In this document: one piece after another, positions 19,601-27,943 of the stretch
How positions within the stretch are numbered: position 1 is the stretch's first letter
How the letters are laid out: each line of letters begins with the position of its first letter
Assembly (NCBI GenBank): GCA_001769125.1
Contig: MEOG01000105.1
Coordinates: 62,001 to 126,000 of the forward strand
Length of the DNA stretch: 64,000 bases
From: Bacteroidetes bacterium GWF2_35_48
GTDB taxonomy: Bacteria > Bacteroidota > Bacteroidia > Bacteroidales > GWF2-35-48
Direction of reading: 5' to 3'
Notes under the pieces: model-generated
What the model was told of the DNA's origin: nothing
The model's input: the letters and a program-made list of their open reading frames with translations, nothing else
The model's database searches: none
Program-made: the position numbers and the translations under genes

Positions 19601-19870
19601 TCGGTTAAGCAGAATAAAAATATTAATGACAAGATAAGTATTGTTCCTAATCCTGTTTTTGATGTTTCAAATATTATATTGTTTAGTTTTGACGATCAAA
19701 TTAAGGATTATTTCATTTATAACTCTTGTGGAGAAATCCTGAAATCCTTGAAAAATGTAAATACAAATTCAATTTCTGTTAACAAAAAAGACTTTTCATC
19801 CGGTATTTATTTTTACAAAATAAAAACAGATAAGAATATTGAATTTGCCGGAAAATTTATAGTTGAATGA
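16682..19870 (+). CDS. Large secreted T9SS cargo protein with FN3 and a C-terminal sorting domain
   Basis: The 1062-residue protein has a signal peptide (1-22, ends AYSQ) and a C-terminal T9SS type A sorting domain (about 985-1062: ISIVPNPVFDVSN, then SSGIYFYKIKT), so it is exported through the outer membrane. Residues ~25-285 form a conserved-looking domain with YNVTYYVLSDYLAIGCD, PMSPLLAQRI, LPTRK-like MPTRKMVNQIW, LVGGDKKDVIISN and GWHQLNGSPIQPLYAGHEE. I have seen similar sequence in uncharacterised secreted proteins but know no function. A fibronectin III domain follows (~290-370), then a Rossmann/ThuA-like segment (ILIVNGFDRASTGN to the FPFETVYPESSRN region, ~375-605) as in xanthan-lyase-like proteins, then Ig-like/jelly-roll sequence. 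No catalytic residue can be named. The gene stands alone after a repeat-rich promoter region. Confidence 0.85.
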   Translation: MRKLIKIIPSLISFLCILSAYSQTLNLPTRQVSALNGAQFVSLVTSYSFTAREDEIFNQIISGNVPDFQRNLIPIFFTQTISSTTYNVTYYVLSDYLAIGCDTNYFLCPMSPLLAQRICNYAGYSMPTRKMVNQIWTASTVKLAPSTIAPSPQMTTIPVMNDHNTTVWGQRSAVLASHPLGELVGGDKKDVIISNSIYGNPAPGRVVIYGWHQLNGSPIQPLYAGHEETYADYSHGIRLVQNSIMVNGSATTVQAVLQSSTLNTLLSDEGVISIPWYPLSSVPVIATPGSFAVTSESNTSLRLHITNNPLALSYYVQLSSNGISFSDTITLSPANLVVTGLTPDSLYFLRIAAVGASSVSAWSEVLGAVTSSSVPEILIVNGFDRASTGNTYNFIRQHGKAFRVNNYTFNAATNEAVINGLVNLTNYNAVDYILGNESTANETFSTTEQEIVKTYLQNGGYLFVSGAEIAWDLDNMGSASDKEFYNLYLKATYVADAPNSQSNTYYSFEPFAGSIFEALSTMTYDNGTQGTFNVSYPDVITGNDGGQNALQYTGLTDNFSGISFEGIFPNGTQTGKLVSLGFPFETVYPESSRNLLMEKILVFFFPEDTVPLPFVNSPLVYCQNDTAAALVAIGENLLWYYDSLGGSGITEPIVPATNTPGIFNYYVSQTVQGTESSRAQITVEVIAKPAAPALTHIGTQLHSDYSGTNQWYRNGFAISGATNQNYQPDSTGNYFVKALSNGCYSNVLDTFVVEVPEFSGHDMILGHPYYYCDSSHSYFEFNFEPSDTLHHNAFDFYAQQGFSINHNLWEIGQPSKTFFNTPFNGNRSLITDSLHTYALNNFSSFQFRVGYCSTNNPPYDYTVNFFHKLNSTDIKDGGYIEYSIDNGAHWDNIINYSSNPIYFNNFYSANDSIESINDAGFSGTNTDWQHSGFIIYLYQPHFIDIRFVFSSDSLAELMDGWIIENLVIGGTWESVKQNKNINDKISIVPNPVFDVSNIILFSFDDQIKDYFIYNSCGEILKSLKNVNTNSISVNKKDFSSGIYFYKIKTDKNIEFAGKFIVE

Positions 19871-20039
19871 TATTGTGTTTTTCATTAAATATAAAAAAAG
19901 AATTTATTCAAAATTTATCTGTACAGACGACACATTTTTTTTTGTAACATTTTAAGATTAAATGCGCTGAACAAGTAGAAATCACTTGCAAGATAAAACC
20001 CAAATAAAGTTTATAAATACTAACAAAAACAATAAAAAT

Positions 20040-20798
20040 ATGAAACAGTGGTACGAAGAAATTTTTGAAAATTTTGCTGATGGTTACGACAGAGAAATAT
20101 TTACTCAAGGCACAATTGGTGAAGTTGATTTTTTTGAAAAAGAAATAAATTTCAATAAAAATTATAGAATTCTGGATATTGGTTGCGGTACTGGACGACA
20201 TTCTCTGGAACTTGCAAGACGGGGATACTATGTAACAGGAATTGATTTGTCTGATTCGCTTTTGCAGAAAGCTCAACAAATTGCAGAAGAGGAAAAACTA
20301 AAGGTTCGTTTTCTGAAAAAAGATGCGCGCCGTTTTTCTTTTGAAGGCAAATTCGATCTTGTGCTGATGATTTGTGAAGGAGCATTTCCGCTTATGGAAA
20401 CCGATGAAATGAATTATGAAATATTGAAAAATGCAGCAGATTCATTAAACCCCGGAGGAAAAATTATACTTACAACTTTAAACGGTTTGTTTCCGCTTAA
20501 GCAATCTGTTGATAAATTTATCAATGAAAAAGCAGAACAGGGAGTCAGTTCAGAAAGTAATTTTGATATGATGACTTTCCGCATGTATTCAACTTATGAA
20601 ACAAAAGATGACGCAGGGAATGTGAAAATTCTTAAATGCAACGAGCGATACTATATGCCTTCTGAAATAAGCTGGTTACTCCATTCTACAGGATTTAAAC
20701 AAGCTGATATTTTTGGATGCAAGCTGGGAGCATTTAGCCGCAATGATGAACTCACTTCCGAAGATTTTGAAATGCTTATTGTTGCTGAAAAAAATTAA
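20040..20798 (+). CDS. Class I SAM-dependent methyltransferase
   Basis: The 252-residue cytoplasmic protein has the Rossmann methyltransferase core: motif I ILDIGCGTGRHSLELARRGY (residues ~42-61), the acidic end of strand 2 in VTGIDLSDSLL, FDLVLMI for motif II/strand 4 and LNPGGKIILTT for strand 5. The start is ATG 20040 (MKQWYEEIFENFADGYDREI); an upstream in-frame TTG at 19986 adds an unconvincing leader. The WYEEIFENFADGYD opening is like that of uncharacterised methyltransferases of the UbiE/small-molecule class; substrate is unknown. The next gene begins 15 bp downstream, so the two are probably cotranscribed, although that neighbour is a lipoprotein with no obvious link. Confidence 0.9.
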   Translation: MKQWYEEIFENFADGYDREIFTQGTIGEVDFFEKEINFNKNYRILDIGCGTGRHSLELARRGYYVTGIDLSDSLLQKAQQIAEEEKLKVRFLKKDARRFSFEGKFDLVLMICEGAFPLMETDEMNYEILKNAADSLNPGGKIILTTLNGLFPLKQSVDKFINEKAEQGVSSESNFDMMTFRMYSTYETKDDAGNVKILKCNERYYMPSEISWLLHSTGFKQADIFGCKLGAFSRNDELTSEDFEMLIVAEKN

Positions 20799-20812
20799 AG
20801 TAAAAATACAAA

Positions 20813-21727
20813 ATGAAATACCTGAACATAATCTTTTTTCTTTCCATTTTCTTTATAGGATGTTCTGAAAAAGAGAATAAAATTGAAATCACAATTAATT
20901 CAAAAATAATTTTCTGCAATGATCAGGAAGGAGTATTCATGCTGTCTTTACCTGAAATGAGTATTACTGAAATTACAAAAAAATCGTACTCAGGAGTGTA
21001 TTTTGGCAATGCTTTTTTTAAGAAAAACGATACTGTTTTTTGTGGGGAAATTGTTGAAAAATCTGCAGAAAAAAGTCAGGCGCGCTTTGTTGTAAATTAC
21101 ACGAGTGTTCATCCATTCAATAAAAATTTATGTTTTAGAAATGAATACATCTCTCCGCTGAATGCTCCTGAAAAAACAAAACTCAAAACAGCTGAATGCG
21201 CTGGTCAAAATTTTATTGATGCGGTATTAGATTCTACCTGGTTCGTAGATGCAAGAATGGGCGCATACAATATAAAAATTGATACATTAAAAATGTATGT
21301 TCCGGCTCTTACTGCATGGAATAAAAAAGGGGATTGTGTTTTTGTGAAAGCGCAGTCAATTTATTTTCAACAAAAAAGTGAACAGCAAAAACTTTTTTCA
21401 TTTACTGAAACTTTCGATTTTGATACAAAAAACGGTGTTTTTGATGTTGCCATTGACGAAGAGGGAAAACGGATTATCTATGTTGTATGGAAAAGCCGTA
21501 TTAATGACCATGTTTTTTCAACAGAAAACAGATGTGAACTTGCCATGTATAATATAGAATCAGGAGAGCGGGATTTTTTAATTCAAAGTAATATCCGAAA
21601 ACCAAAATTTTCTCCCGATGGAAAATACATTTGTTTTGTGGATGGAGAAAATAATCTGGTAATTTTAGATATTGAAAAAAAACAAAGCATGCGAATGGTT
21701 AAATGCAATGATTTTATCTGGTTATAA
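20813..21727 (+). CDS. Lipoprotein with TolB-like propeller sequence
   Basis: A 304-residue lipoprotein: leader MKYLNIIFFLSIFFIG and lipobox Cys17 (IGCSEKENK). The C-terminal third has PD40/TolB-type blade signatures (YNIESGERDFLIQ, then RKPKFSPDGKYICFVDGE and LVILDIEKKQ). The middle part has strand-like repeats without clear blade motifs, so a complete propeller is not certain. It probably sits on the periplasmic face of a membrane; binding partner unknown. It begins 15 bp after the methyltransferase and ends at 21727, where the sequence changes to the less conserved accessory patch. Confidence 0.8.
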   Translation: MKYLNIIFFLSIFFIGCSEKENKIEITINSKIIFCNDQEGVFMLSLPEMSITEITKKSYSGVYFGNAFFKKNDTVFCGEIVEKSAEKSQARFVVNYTSVHPFNKNLCFRNEYISPLNAPEKTKLKTAECAGQNFIDAVLDSTWFVDARMGAYNIKIDTLKMYVPALTAWNKKGDCVFVKAQSIYFQQKSEQQKLFSFTETFDFDTKNGVFDVAIDEEGKRIIYVVWKSRINDHVFSTENRCELAMYNIESGERDFLIQSNIRKPKFSPDGKYICFVDGENNLVILDIEKKQSMRMVKCNDFIWL

Positions 21728-21743
21728 TTTGATAGGCAAAACC

Positions 21744-21890
21744 ATGAATGTGACATATTATGTGTTGTCTTACGACAAGTGGGAATTGAAAGTAGATAAA
21801 AGCTACAGAATTTATTTTTGTGTGCATCGTGCAAGTCCCATGTCGCAATGGATTGATGGTACTAAACCTTCGGCTATGCTCATTAAATAA
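21744..21890 (+). pseudogene. Short coding fragment (possible remnant)
   Basis: A 48-codon frame starts MNVTYYVLSYDKWEL. Its first residues echo NVTYYVLSD in the N-terminal domain of the T9SS protein at 16682, and the DNA is alike over ~30 bases (about 24 matches by eye). No other part of that domain is recognisable, so this may be a relic or chance. It is not convincing as an active gene. Confidence 0.25.
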
Positions 21891-21939
21891 GATATTGCGG
21901 CACGTTGACGTACGTAGCCGTTAGCGGTAATAAAACGAT

Positions 21940-22608
21940 ATGAAATTTAAAAAACAGATGAAACTAATATTGATTCTTGGCATTGTGATGTCATGCACGC
22001 TAGCAAATAATAAACAGAGCCAAACAAACTCAACAACTCAGATTATGAATAATAGCATAGAATCTAGTCTTATTTATTGCAATGGTAAACTAGCTACAGT
22101 TGAGATAGGAAGTACTTTGTATGAAGGTCCAAATTCCGCTTATTTTTACATAAAGGTTGAAATAAAAAATACTTCAGATAATATTATTGGAATAGACTTA
22201 AGTGATAAATGGAAAATTATCTATCCAAATCAATGGGGTAATCTCCACACGGCACAAAGATATGACATAAATGAAATGCGTATTGTACCTGACAAACTGG
22301 ATAGTTTAAAAATGGGTAAGCTAATCACAGATTATAAAAATAAAAAATTAGAATTTATAGATCCAAACAAATCGTTCATATATTACACAGAATTTAATGC
22401 TAATGGAAAAACAGCAATTGATGAAACATCAGAGATTGGCAATTTCTTTTATTTGTCATTAGATGGTCAACTGTTTTTGACAAATGGAAATAAATGTGAA
22501 CGAATAGCCTTCGAAAAGGATACAAAATGGGTTGGGAATTCTATATTAACAAAACCCTTGGTTTGGCTTAAAATTGTAAATGAAAAACTTATCATTAGCA
22601 GAATTTGA
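21940..22608 (+). CDS. Hypothetical lipoprotein
   Basis: A 222-residue protein with a lipoprotein leader (ILILGIVMSC, Cys around residue 19) and a Gln/Asn/Thr-rich linker. The mature part starts with a strand-rich module (ATVEIGSTLYEGPNSAYFYI, KVEIKNTSDNIIGIDL) that resembles an Ig-like extracellular fold of the DUF4352 kind, but the match is only by general pattern. ATG 21940 follows the sequence cgttagcggtaataaaacgat. It is one of two isolated short genes in a ~1.8-kb patch with long, unlike intergenic gaps, between two better conserved operons. Function unknown. Confidence 0.7.
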   Translation: MKFKKQMKLILILGIVMSCTLANNKQSQTNSTTQIMNNSIESSLIYCNGKLATVEIGSTLYEGPNSAYFYIKVEIKNTSDNIIGIDLSDKWKIIYPNQWGNLHTAQRYDINEMRIVPDKLDSLKMGKLITDYKNKKLEFIDPNKSFIYYTEFNANGKTAIDETSEIGNFFYLSLDGQLFLTNGNKCERIAFEKDTKWVGNSILTKPLVWLKIVNEKLIISRI

Positions 22609-22838
22609 GAAAAAAAATTAATAGTAATTAATTTTAAATAGCATTTCTTAATTCAATTAAAAAAGAGATTTATGAATTTATATAGATGTAATTGTGCGTG
22701 GGCAAGACCAAACAGCGTGCAATTCTATGAGGAAAATTTGTTATTTGTTGCAAAATGATTGCAATTCAAGATTTTAAATTCCAGGTTTTGAATTGTTTTG
22801 AAGTGAGGAATGTTATTTAAAATACAACGTATAAAAAA

Positions 22839-23432
22839 ATGAAAAAGCTATTTACAGTATTATCCCTAATAATTTTATTTTCATCAATATTTGGACAGAA
22901 TAGAGATAACCAATTTGAAGTCTTAATTAGAAAATGTTCTGATTTTAATTCTGGTAATTATAGGATAAATCCATATCTGAAATTAGCAATTTATATTCAA
23001 ACAATGGATAAGAACAAAGCGCTGGAAATTCTTAAGGAATATGCTAAAACAGGAAAATATGAAGATCAGATCATAGTTGTAATTAAAATGTTTTTTAAGG
23101 GAAAAGCAAATACAACATTAAGAAGGCCTCTGATTGGAGGTGCTGGTTTTTTGGGTAATACTGACTATAAGGACTGGCCAAATGAACCAATTGAAATAAT
23201 TGATAATATCCCTTTTTTGATTACCAGAGGTTATTCTCTTGGAGGTAAGCCTGAGCAATCTGTAAATTACCTTGAGTATTGCATTAAAAATGGCGAATGG
23301 TCTTCCAATAAATATAATATTAAAAAGGATGAAGAATTAAAGCTGACGTTGAAAACTTTTTTGAGTAGTAAGAAGTGGCATATAGAATTATCCAAGGAGG
23401 ACAAGGAATTTTTTGAAAACCAAATAAAATGA
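22839..23432 (+). CDS. Hypothetical secreted protein
   Basis: A 197-residue protein with a signal peptide (1-19, ends IFGQ). The mature protein is helical at its start (YLKLAIYIQTMDKNKALEIL, a TPR-like helix pair) and contains a Gly/Pro-rich middle (RRPLIGGAGFLG). No family is recognised. The start ATG 22839 comes after a 230-bp gap in which I see no gene. It belongs to the same accessory patch as the preceding lipoprotein gene; both may be recently acquired cargo, which is inference from isolation and lack of conserved context. Confidence 0.7.
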   Translation: MKKLFTVLSLIILFSSIFGQNRDNQFEVLIRKCSDFNSGNYRINPYLKLAIYIQTMDKNKALEILKEYAKTGKYEDQIIVVIKMFFKGKANTTLRRPLIGGAGFLGNTDYKDWPNEPIEIIDNIPFLITRGYSLGGKPEQSVNYLEYCIKNGEWSSNKYNIKKDEELKLTLKTFLSSKKWHIELSKEDKEFFENQIK

Positions 23433-23579
23433 AGTGTTGAATTTTCACCGAAACGTTAACATCGTGCGTTGAACAATGCAGCAAAATATAAATTGTATGT
23501 CAGGCTCCGCAATGAGTGTGATGAATTTTAACAGAGCAACGTTGTTCCTCTGTGTAACTCTTGAAAATGAAATTAGTTT

Positions 23580-24611
23580 ATGACCCCGATTTATAACAAA
23601 CTCATTATATTTTATTTTTCAGGTACAGGTAATGCCCTGTCTGCTTCGCAATGGATGATTGAAGAAGCACAAGCAATGGGCTTAGATGCTATGCTTGTTC
23701 CTGTAGTGAACAGCTCAGATTTTGATTTTAAACTCATTGATGAAAAAACTCTCGTGGGATTTACATTTCCTACTCATGGTTTTTGCGCTCCATGGGCAAT
23801 GCTGAAATTTATTCTGAATTTTCCGACATGCAAACCCTTTCGTTATTTTATAATGAACACCAGAGCGGGTTTTAAACTTTTCAACTGGCATGGTTTTGGT
23901 TTCAGTGGTATGGCGCACTGGATTCCAATGTTTATTTTAAAATTAAAAGGGTATGTAAATATAGCATTGAAGCCCCTTGATATGCCACATAGCTGGATTT
24001 CTTTTTTCCCTCCTAATCCCCAAAAAGCCTGTTTGTCTATTGCTGCAAATTGTCGGAATCAAGTGAGTTCTTTTTTCAAAAAAATTATTCAGGGAAAAAA
24101 TCATTATAGCTTAAATGTCTGGTTGGAACTTCCTTTAGGAATTGCCCTGCTTCCTGTAACACTTGGTTATTTACTCCAGGGACGGTTTATTCTTGCAAAA
24201 ACTTTGTATGCATCTTCGGCTTGTAACAACTGTAATATTTGTGTTAACAATTGTCCCGTTAATGCAATTGAAATCAAATGGGAGAGACCTTATTGGAAAT
24301 ATAATTGTGAAAGTTGCATGCGCTGTATGAATATTTGCCCGCAGAAAGCAATACAGTCTATGGTAACAAGGGTTGGCTTATTTTTTTATCTTGTAATTTA
24401 TCTTGGAGGAATACTTGCAATCAACAGCAAAATAAGTATTTTCATCATCGCACCTTTACTAGTTTTTTTATTTTATTTTTTTGTGCTATTTATAATCCGA
24501 AATAAATATATCAATAAAATTTTTGAATACACATCTTTTACGCGGTTATGGAATCGTTATCTTGCGCCGGGAATAAAAATCAAGAACTTCAAACATGAAA
24601 AAATCAATTAA
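23580..24611 (+). CDS. EFR1-type flavodoxin/ferredoxin fusion protein
   Basis: The 343-residue protein combines a flavodoxin-like N-terminal domain (FMN phosphate loop YFSGTGNALSAS, residues ~12-23; FTFPTHGFCAPW) with two 4Fe-4S cluster motifs in the C-terminal half: CNNCNICVNNCP (~214-225) and CESCMRCMNICP (~241-252). Two hydrophobic segments (~182-200 and ~262-305) suggest membrane attachment. The arrangement is that of EFR1 family ferrodoxins, which presumably pass electrons between FMN and iron-sulfur clusters in anaerobic metabolism; the physiological partner is unknown. ATG 23580 is the start. The next gene starts inside its last codons (24595), so translation is likely coupled. Confidence 0.88.
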   Translation: MTPIYNKLIIFYFSGTGNALSASQWMIEEAQAMGLDAMLVPVVNSSDFDFKLIDEKTLVGFTFPTHGFCAPWAMLKFILNFPTCKPFRYFIMNTRAGFKLFNWHGFGFSGMAHWIPMFILKLKGYVNIALKPLDMPHSWISFFPPNPQKACLSIAANCRNQVSSFFKKIIQGKNHYSLNVWLELPLGIALLPVTLGYLLQGRFILAKTLYASSACNNCNICVNNCPVNAIEIKWERPYWKYNCESCMRCMNICPQKAIQSMVTRVGLFFYLVIYLGGILAINSKISIFIIAPLLVFLFYFFVLFIIRNKYINKIFEYTSFTRLWNRYLAPGIKIKNFKHEKIN

Positions 24612-25374
24612 TAAAATTGTAATGATCGGCGCAGGAAATCTGGGCACTAATCTCGCTACAGCAATACATAAATCAGGTTATCAGATTGTGCAGGTTTTCA
24701 GCCGCACAAGCGAATCTGCCCGTAAACTTGCAAAAAAAACAAATGCTCTTTATACCTCTTCCCTTGATGAAATTTATCCTTATGCTGATTTATACATCTT
24801 AGCATTACCTGATGATGCTGTATTGGGGTTTCTGAAATCAAAAAAGTTAAACAATTTTTTTATGGTTCATACATCGGGAAGTTTGCCTGTTTCTGTTTTT
24901 AAACCTTTTTCAAACAAATTTGGTGTTTTTTATCCTTTACAAACTTTTTCAAAAAACAAGATTCTAAATTTTACGGATATTCCTGTTTGTATTGAAGGGA
25001 ATGATAAAAGAACAGAATCTGATTTAATGAAAATAGCAAAAAATATAAGCCGCAATGTGATGGTTCTTAGCTCGGAGAAAAGAAAACAAGCGCATCTGGC
25101 TGCTGTTTTTGCATGTAATTTTACGAACCACATGTATACCATAGCAGATGAAATTCTTTCACGCAAAAATATTTCTTTCGATTTAATAAGACCCTTGATA
25201 CAAGAAACATCTGAAAAAGTAAAACTTATGAAACCCGCACTTGCACAAACAGGTCCGGCATTAAGAAAAGATAAACAAATTTTATCTGCACACATGAAAA
25301 TGTTGGCAAAAGATGAAAATTACAAGAAAATATATAGCTTTGTGAGCAAAAGTATCTTGTCAAAAACAAAATAA
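24595..25374 (+). CDS. Rossmann-like, DUF2520-domain oxidoreductase
   Basis: A 259-residue cytoplasmic protein with an N-terminal NAD(P)-binding Rossmann domain (VMIGAGNLGTNLATAIHKSG, residues ~9-28; VFSRTSESARKLA) and a helical C-terminal DUF2520 domain (KRKQAHLAAVFACNFTNHMY, then PALAQTGPALRKD). The fold is like pyrroline-5-carboxylate reductase and F420-dependent NADP oxidoreductases; the substrate is not known. The DUF2520 / KdsC-like / UbiA / (maf) order is common in Bacteroidota. It overlaps the EFR1 gene by 17 bp and the next gene follows after 3 bp, indicating one operon. Confidence 0.9.
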   Translation: MKKSINKIVMIGAGNLGTNLATAIHKSGYQIVQVFSRTSESARKLAKKTNALYTSSLDEIYPYADLYILALPDDAVLGFLKSKKLNNFFMVHTSGSLPVSVFKPFSNKFGVFYPLQTFSKNKILNFTDIPVCIEGNDKRTESDLMKIAKNISRNVMVLSSEKRKQAHLAAVFACNFTNHMYTIADEILSRKNISFDLIRPLIQETSEKVKLMKPALAQTGPALRKDKQILSAHMKMLAKDENYKKIYSFVSKSILSKTK

Positions 25375-25377
25375 TTT

Positions 25378-25896
25378 ATGAGCAATTTTAAAGAAGACTT
25401 GTTGAACGTAAAAGCTTTTGCCTTTGATGTTGACGGTGTTTTTTCAGGAAATATATTGCTGTCATCAAGCGGGGAGCAGTTACGTCCAATGAATATGAAA
25501 GATGGTTACGCAGTTCAGTTTGCTGTAAAAAAGGGTTTCACAATTGCGATTATCAGCGGCGGTACATGTGAGTCTATAAAAAAACGTTTTTCAAATCTTG
25601 GTGTTAAAGATATTTATATTGCTTCTTCTGATAAGATGAAAGATTATGAAGCATTTCTAAATAAAAATAATTTATCGTCAGCAGATGTTTTGTATATGGG
25701 CGATGATCTTCCCGATTATTATGTAATGAAAAAAGTGGGTGTACCCACATGCCCTGCTGATGCGGCTTCTGACATTAAAGCGATTTCAAAATATATTTCA
25801 AATATTAAAGGTGGTGAGGGATGTGTGCGCGATGTAATTGAGCAGGTGTTACGCGCACAGGGCAAATGGATGGATACAGATGCGTTTCACTGGTAA
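25378..25896 (+). CDS. kdsC: KdsC-like HAD phosphatase (3-deoxy-manno-octulosonate-8-P phosphatase family)
   Basis: A 172-residue HAD-superfamily C0 phosphatase. It has motif I FDVDGVFSG (Asp nucleophile in DVDG), motif II in AIISGG and motif III/IV GDDLPDY with the upstream lysine in SDKMKDYE. The size and the SGNILLSSSGEQLRPMNMKD segment match KdsC, which makes KDO for lipopolysaccharide inner core by dephosphorylating KDO-8-phosphate. Some relatives act on other sugar phosphates, so the exact substrate remains inferred. It is cytoplasmic and translated from ATG 25378, 3 bp after DUF2520. UbiA begins 17 bp later. No kdsA or kdsD is present in the window. Confidence 0.88.
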   Translation: MSNFKEDLLNVKAFAFDVDGVFSGNILLSSSGEQLRPMNMKDGYAVQFAVKKGFTIAIISGGTCESIKKRFSNLGVKDIYIASSDKMKDYEAFLNKNNLSSADVLYMGDDLPDYYVMKKVGVPTCPADAASDIKAISKYISNIKGGEGCVRDVIEQVLRAQGKWMDTDAFHW

Positions 25897-25913
25897 AAAA
25901 TAAAATTAATAAA

Positions 25914-26852
25914 ATGTTTTTTTCAATACTCAGGCTCATACGATTCCCGAATCTTCTCATAGTTGCTGCTACGCAATATCTGATGCGTTGGTTCGTGATT
26001 AATCCTATTCTGAAAATAAACAGCTTTGAACTACAGTTGGATGAATTGCATTTTGCTTTGCTTGTTTTTTCAACAATGTGTATTACTGCCGCAGGTTATA
26101 TTATTAATGATTATTTTGACCGTAAAACAGATATGTATAATCGCCCTGAAAGAGTTGTAATCGGAAAAACTATTGACCGCAGACTAGCAATGATTCTTCA
26201 TATTGTATTTAACTCCATTGGTGTATTACTGGGTGTATATCTTTCATTTCATATTGACCAGATTGGGTTCAGCGTTGTATTTATGTTAATAGCAGGACTG
26301 CTCTGGTATTATTCCACAACTTATAAAAGACAATTTCTTATCGGGAATATAATTGTTGCAATATTAACGGCACTAGTACCATTCATAGTTGTTTTATTTG
26401 AAATCCCTTTGCTGAATGTTCATTACAAAGATTTGCTTTTACAAACAGGAATTACATTCAATGTAATAATCTGGTGGGTCGCCGGCTATTCTTTTTTTGC
26501 TTTTCTTACAACGCTGTTCAGGGAAATTATTAAAGATATAGAAGACTTTGAAGGAGACTATGAACTTGGACGAAATTCACTTCCCGTTATTATTGGAATA
26601 TTTTACAGCAAACTGATTGTAATTTTTCTGATTCTTATTACGATTGCAGCTTTGTTATATGTGTATGCAGGCTATCTTTCAGGAAATTTTTCATTGATGT
26701 ATTTTATTTTTGCATTGTTTCTGCCTCTTCTGTTTTTATTATATAAAATCATCCGAGCAAAAGATAAAAATGATTATCATTTTGCATCTAATTTAACAAA
26801 GATTATTATGTTGCTTGGATTGGCATATTCAGTGGCTTTGAATCTGCTCTGA
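25914..26852 (+). CDS. UbiA-family prenyltransferase (GGGP-synthase-like)
   Basis: A 312-residue integral membrane prenyltransferase with about eight helices. The first Asp-rich motif NDYFDRKTDMYNRPER (residues ~62-77) binds Mg-diphosphate, and the second appears as DIEDFEGDYELGRNSLP (~205-221). In Bacteroidota this class is usually annotated geranylgeranylglycerol-phosphate geranylgeranyltransferase; some members have been shown to make ether-lipid-like products, but others could act in quinone synthesis. The start is ATG 25914 (MFFSILRLIRFPNLL); an upstream in-frame ATG at 25866 would overlap kdsC and add a non-family leader. It ends the four-gene operon. Confidence 0.88.
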   Translation: MFFSILRLIRFPNLLIVAATQYLMRWFVINPILKINSFELQLDELHFALLVFSTMCITAAGYIINDYFDRKTDMYNRPERVVIGKTIDRRLAMILHIVFNSIGVLLGVYLSFHIDQIGFSVVFMLIAGLLWYYSTTYKRQFLIGNIIVAILTALVPFIVVLFEIPLLNVHYKDLLLQTGITFNVIIWWVAGYSFFAFLTTLFREIIKDIEDFEGDYELGRNSLPVIIGIFYSKLIVIFLILITIAALLYVYAGYLSGNFSLMYFIFALFLPLLFLLYKIIRAKDKNDYHFASNLTKIIMLLGLAYSVALNLL

Positions 26853-27006
26853 TTTTTACTGTATTTTCTTCATTAAGAATATCAATGAGCTCTGAATGTG
26901 AAAGCTCTCAAGTTCTGCATGATTTTGTGATTTTGTACTCCAGCCCATCTGTCTGGCAGGTTCGTGGCGAAATGATATTTTTCGGAGTGGATTCAGATTT
27001 TTAACA

Positions 27007-27615
27007 TCAAAATTTAACCACTAATCCTATTTTGAGATTCATTCCATATAGGTTCAGTTTAAAATAATCACCATTTGCATTTTTGGATATATTTCCGCTT
27101 TCATCTGTAAGTTTCGTGTAGGAATAAGATGCAAAAGCTGGTTGAATAAACATTCCGATATGTTTGGTGTAAAAATGATCCCATTGAATAGCTGCCTGAA
27201 ATACAATTCCATTTCCTTCAACAAAATTTCCAGAGCTCCCGTTTTGGTATTTGATTAAAGAATAGCCCGGCATGATGCTAATAACAAGGCTGTTTTTTTC
27301 TCCATGCAATTTGTAGGATGCTGTCCATGCTATATTAATAGAAAAGGCATGATCTGTAGAGCCTGTATCCGTAAGAAATCCATTTCGTTCAAACATTAAA
27401 CCAGAGTAAATATTTTCTTTGATCATATAATCTGCAGAAAGGTGAATGATGCCACAACCCGCATCTACAGAGGTAGTGTCTTTATCATTGGGGTCGTTTG
27501 TGCTTCCTCCGTATATTCCGAAACCAACGCCGGCATATATGTTAAATTTTTGTTCCTGAGAGAACAGAATTATAGAAATATGCAATAGCAGAAGAGTTAA
27601 AAATAGTTGTTTCAT
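27007..27615 (-). CDS. Outer-membrane beta-barrel protein
   Basis: A 202-residue protein with a signal peptide (1-19, ends LFSQ) and alternating-hydrophobicity strands with aromatic belts (FNIYAGVGFGIYGG, IHLSADYMI, FSINIAWTASYKL, LNLYGMNLKIGLVVKF). The last residue is Phe, as in substrates of the BAM insertion machinery. Its size fits an 8-10-stranded barrel. No sequence family beyond generic outer membrane beta-barrel is recognised. The gene stands alone; it converges with the UbiA operon, separated by a 154-bp gap with no gene, and its upstream side faces the hairpin-rich transposase locus. Confidence 0.75.
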   Translation of the reverse strand: MKQLFLTLLLLHISIILFSQEQKFNIYAGVGFGIYGGSTNDPNDKDTTSVDAGCGIIHLSADYMIKENIYSGLMFERNGFLTDTGSTDHAFSINIAWTASYKLHGEKNSLVISIMPGYSLIKYQNGSSGNFVEGNGIVFQAAIQWDHFYTKHIGMFIQPAFASYSYTKLTDESGNISKNANGDYFKLNLYGMNLKIGLVVKF

Positions 27616-27760
27616 AGTGTTTGTTTTTTTTGATTATATTACAAAGATAATAAGAATTTTATTAATGGATGGAAATTTTCATTACATTATTGCGTTGAAA
27701 TTATTTCTACGCCGGGAATGTTTGTATATTTGTATTTTAATTAATAGATTGTTCGTAATT

Positions 27761-27943
27761 CAACCCCTTCAGGGTTGCTATATGAGTAGTGATTATTAAC
27801 CATTGGTGCAACCAATGGTTAATAATATTCAAGTCCTTCGGACTTGCACATGCATTAAAAGCCTGAAAGGCTTTAATCTAAATAGCCATCGGTGCATCCG
27901 ATGGCGTATAATAATCAATAATAACACAACCCTGAAAGGGTTG
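27761..27943. repeat. Hairpin cluster upstream of the IS200-like transposase
   Basis: Within the 344-bp gap before the transposase lie five hairpins: CAACCC/GGGTTG (27761-27777), a 13-bp perfect arm pair ATTAACCATTGGT/ACCAATGGTTAAT around GCA (27795-27823), AAGTCCTTCGGACTT (27831-27845), the two-hairpin module AAAGCCT/AGGCTTT plus GCCATCGG/CCGATGGC (27854-27910), and CAACCC/GGGTTG again (27927-27943). The 57-bp module recurs with only three changes after the gene. No other gene is present in this gap. Confidence 0.85.

Noticed and set aside
21895-21940. Integron attC site
   Set aside because: The cgttagcggtaa word is only partly like an attC core and no paired simple site or integrase is visible.
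25866-25913. Earlier start for the UbiA gene overlapping kdsC
   Set aside because: The added residues are not family-like; ATG 25914 gives the normal N-terminus.
26853-27006. Shared repeat with the region after ssb (ttttcggagtgg)
   Set aside because: The match with 59740-59795 is short and gapped; insufficient to define a repeat family.
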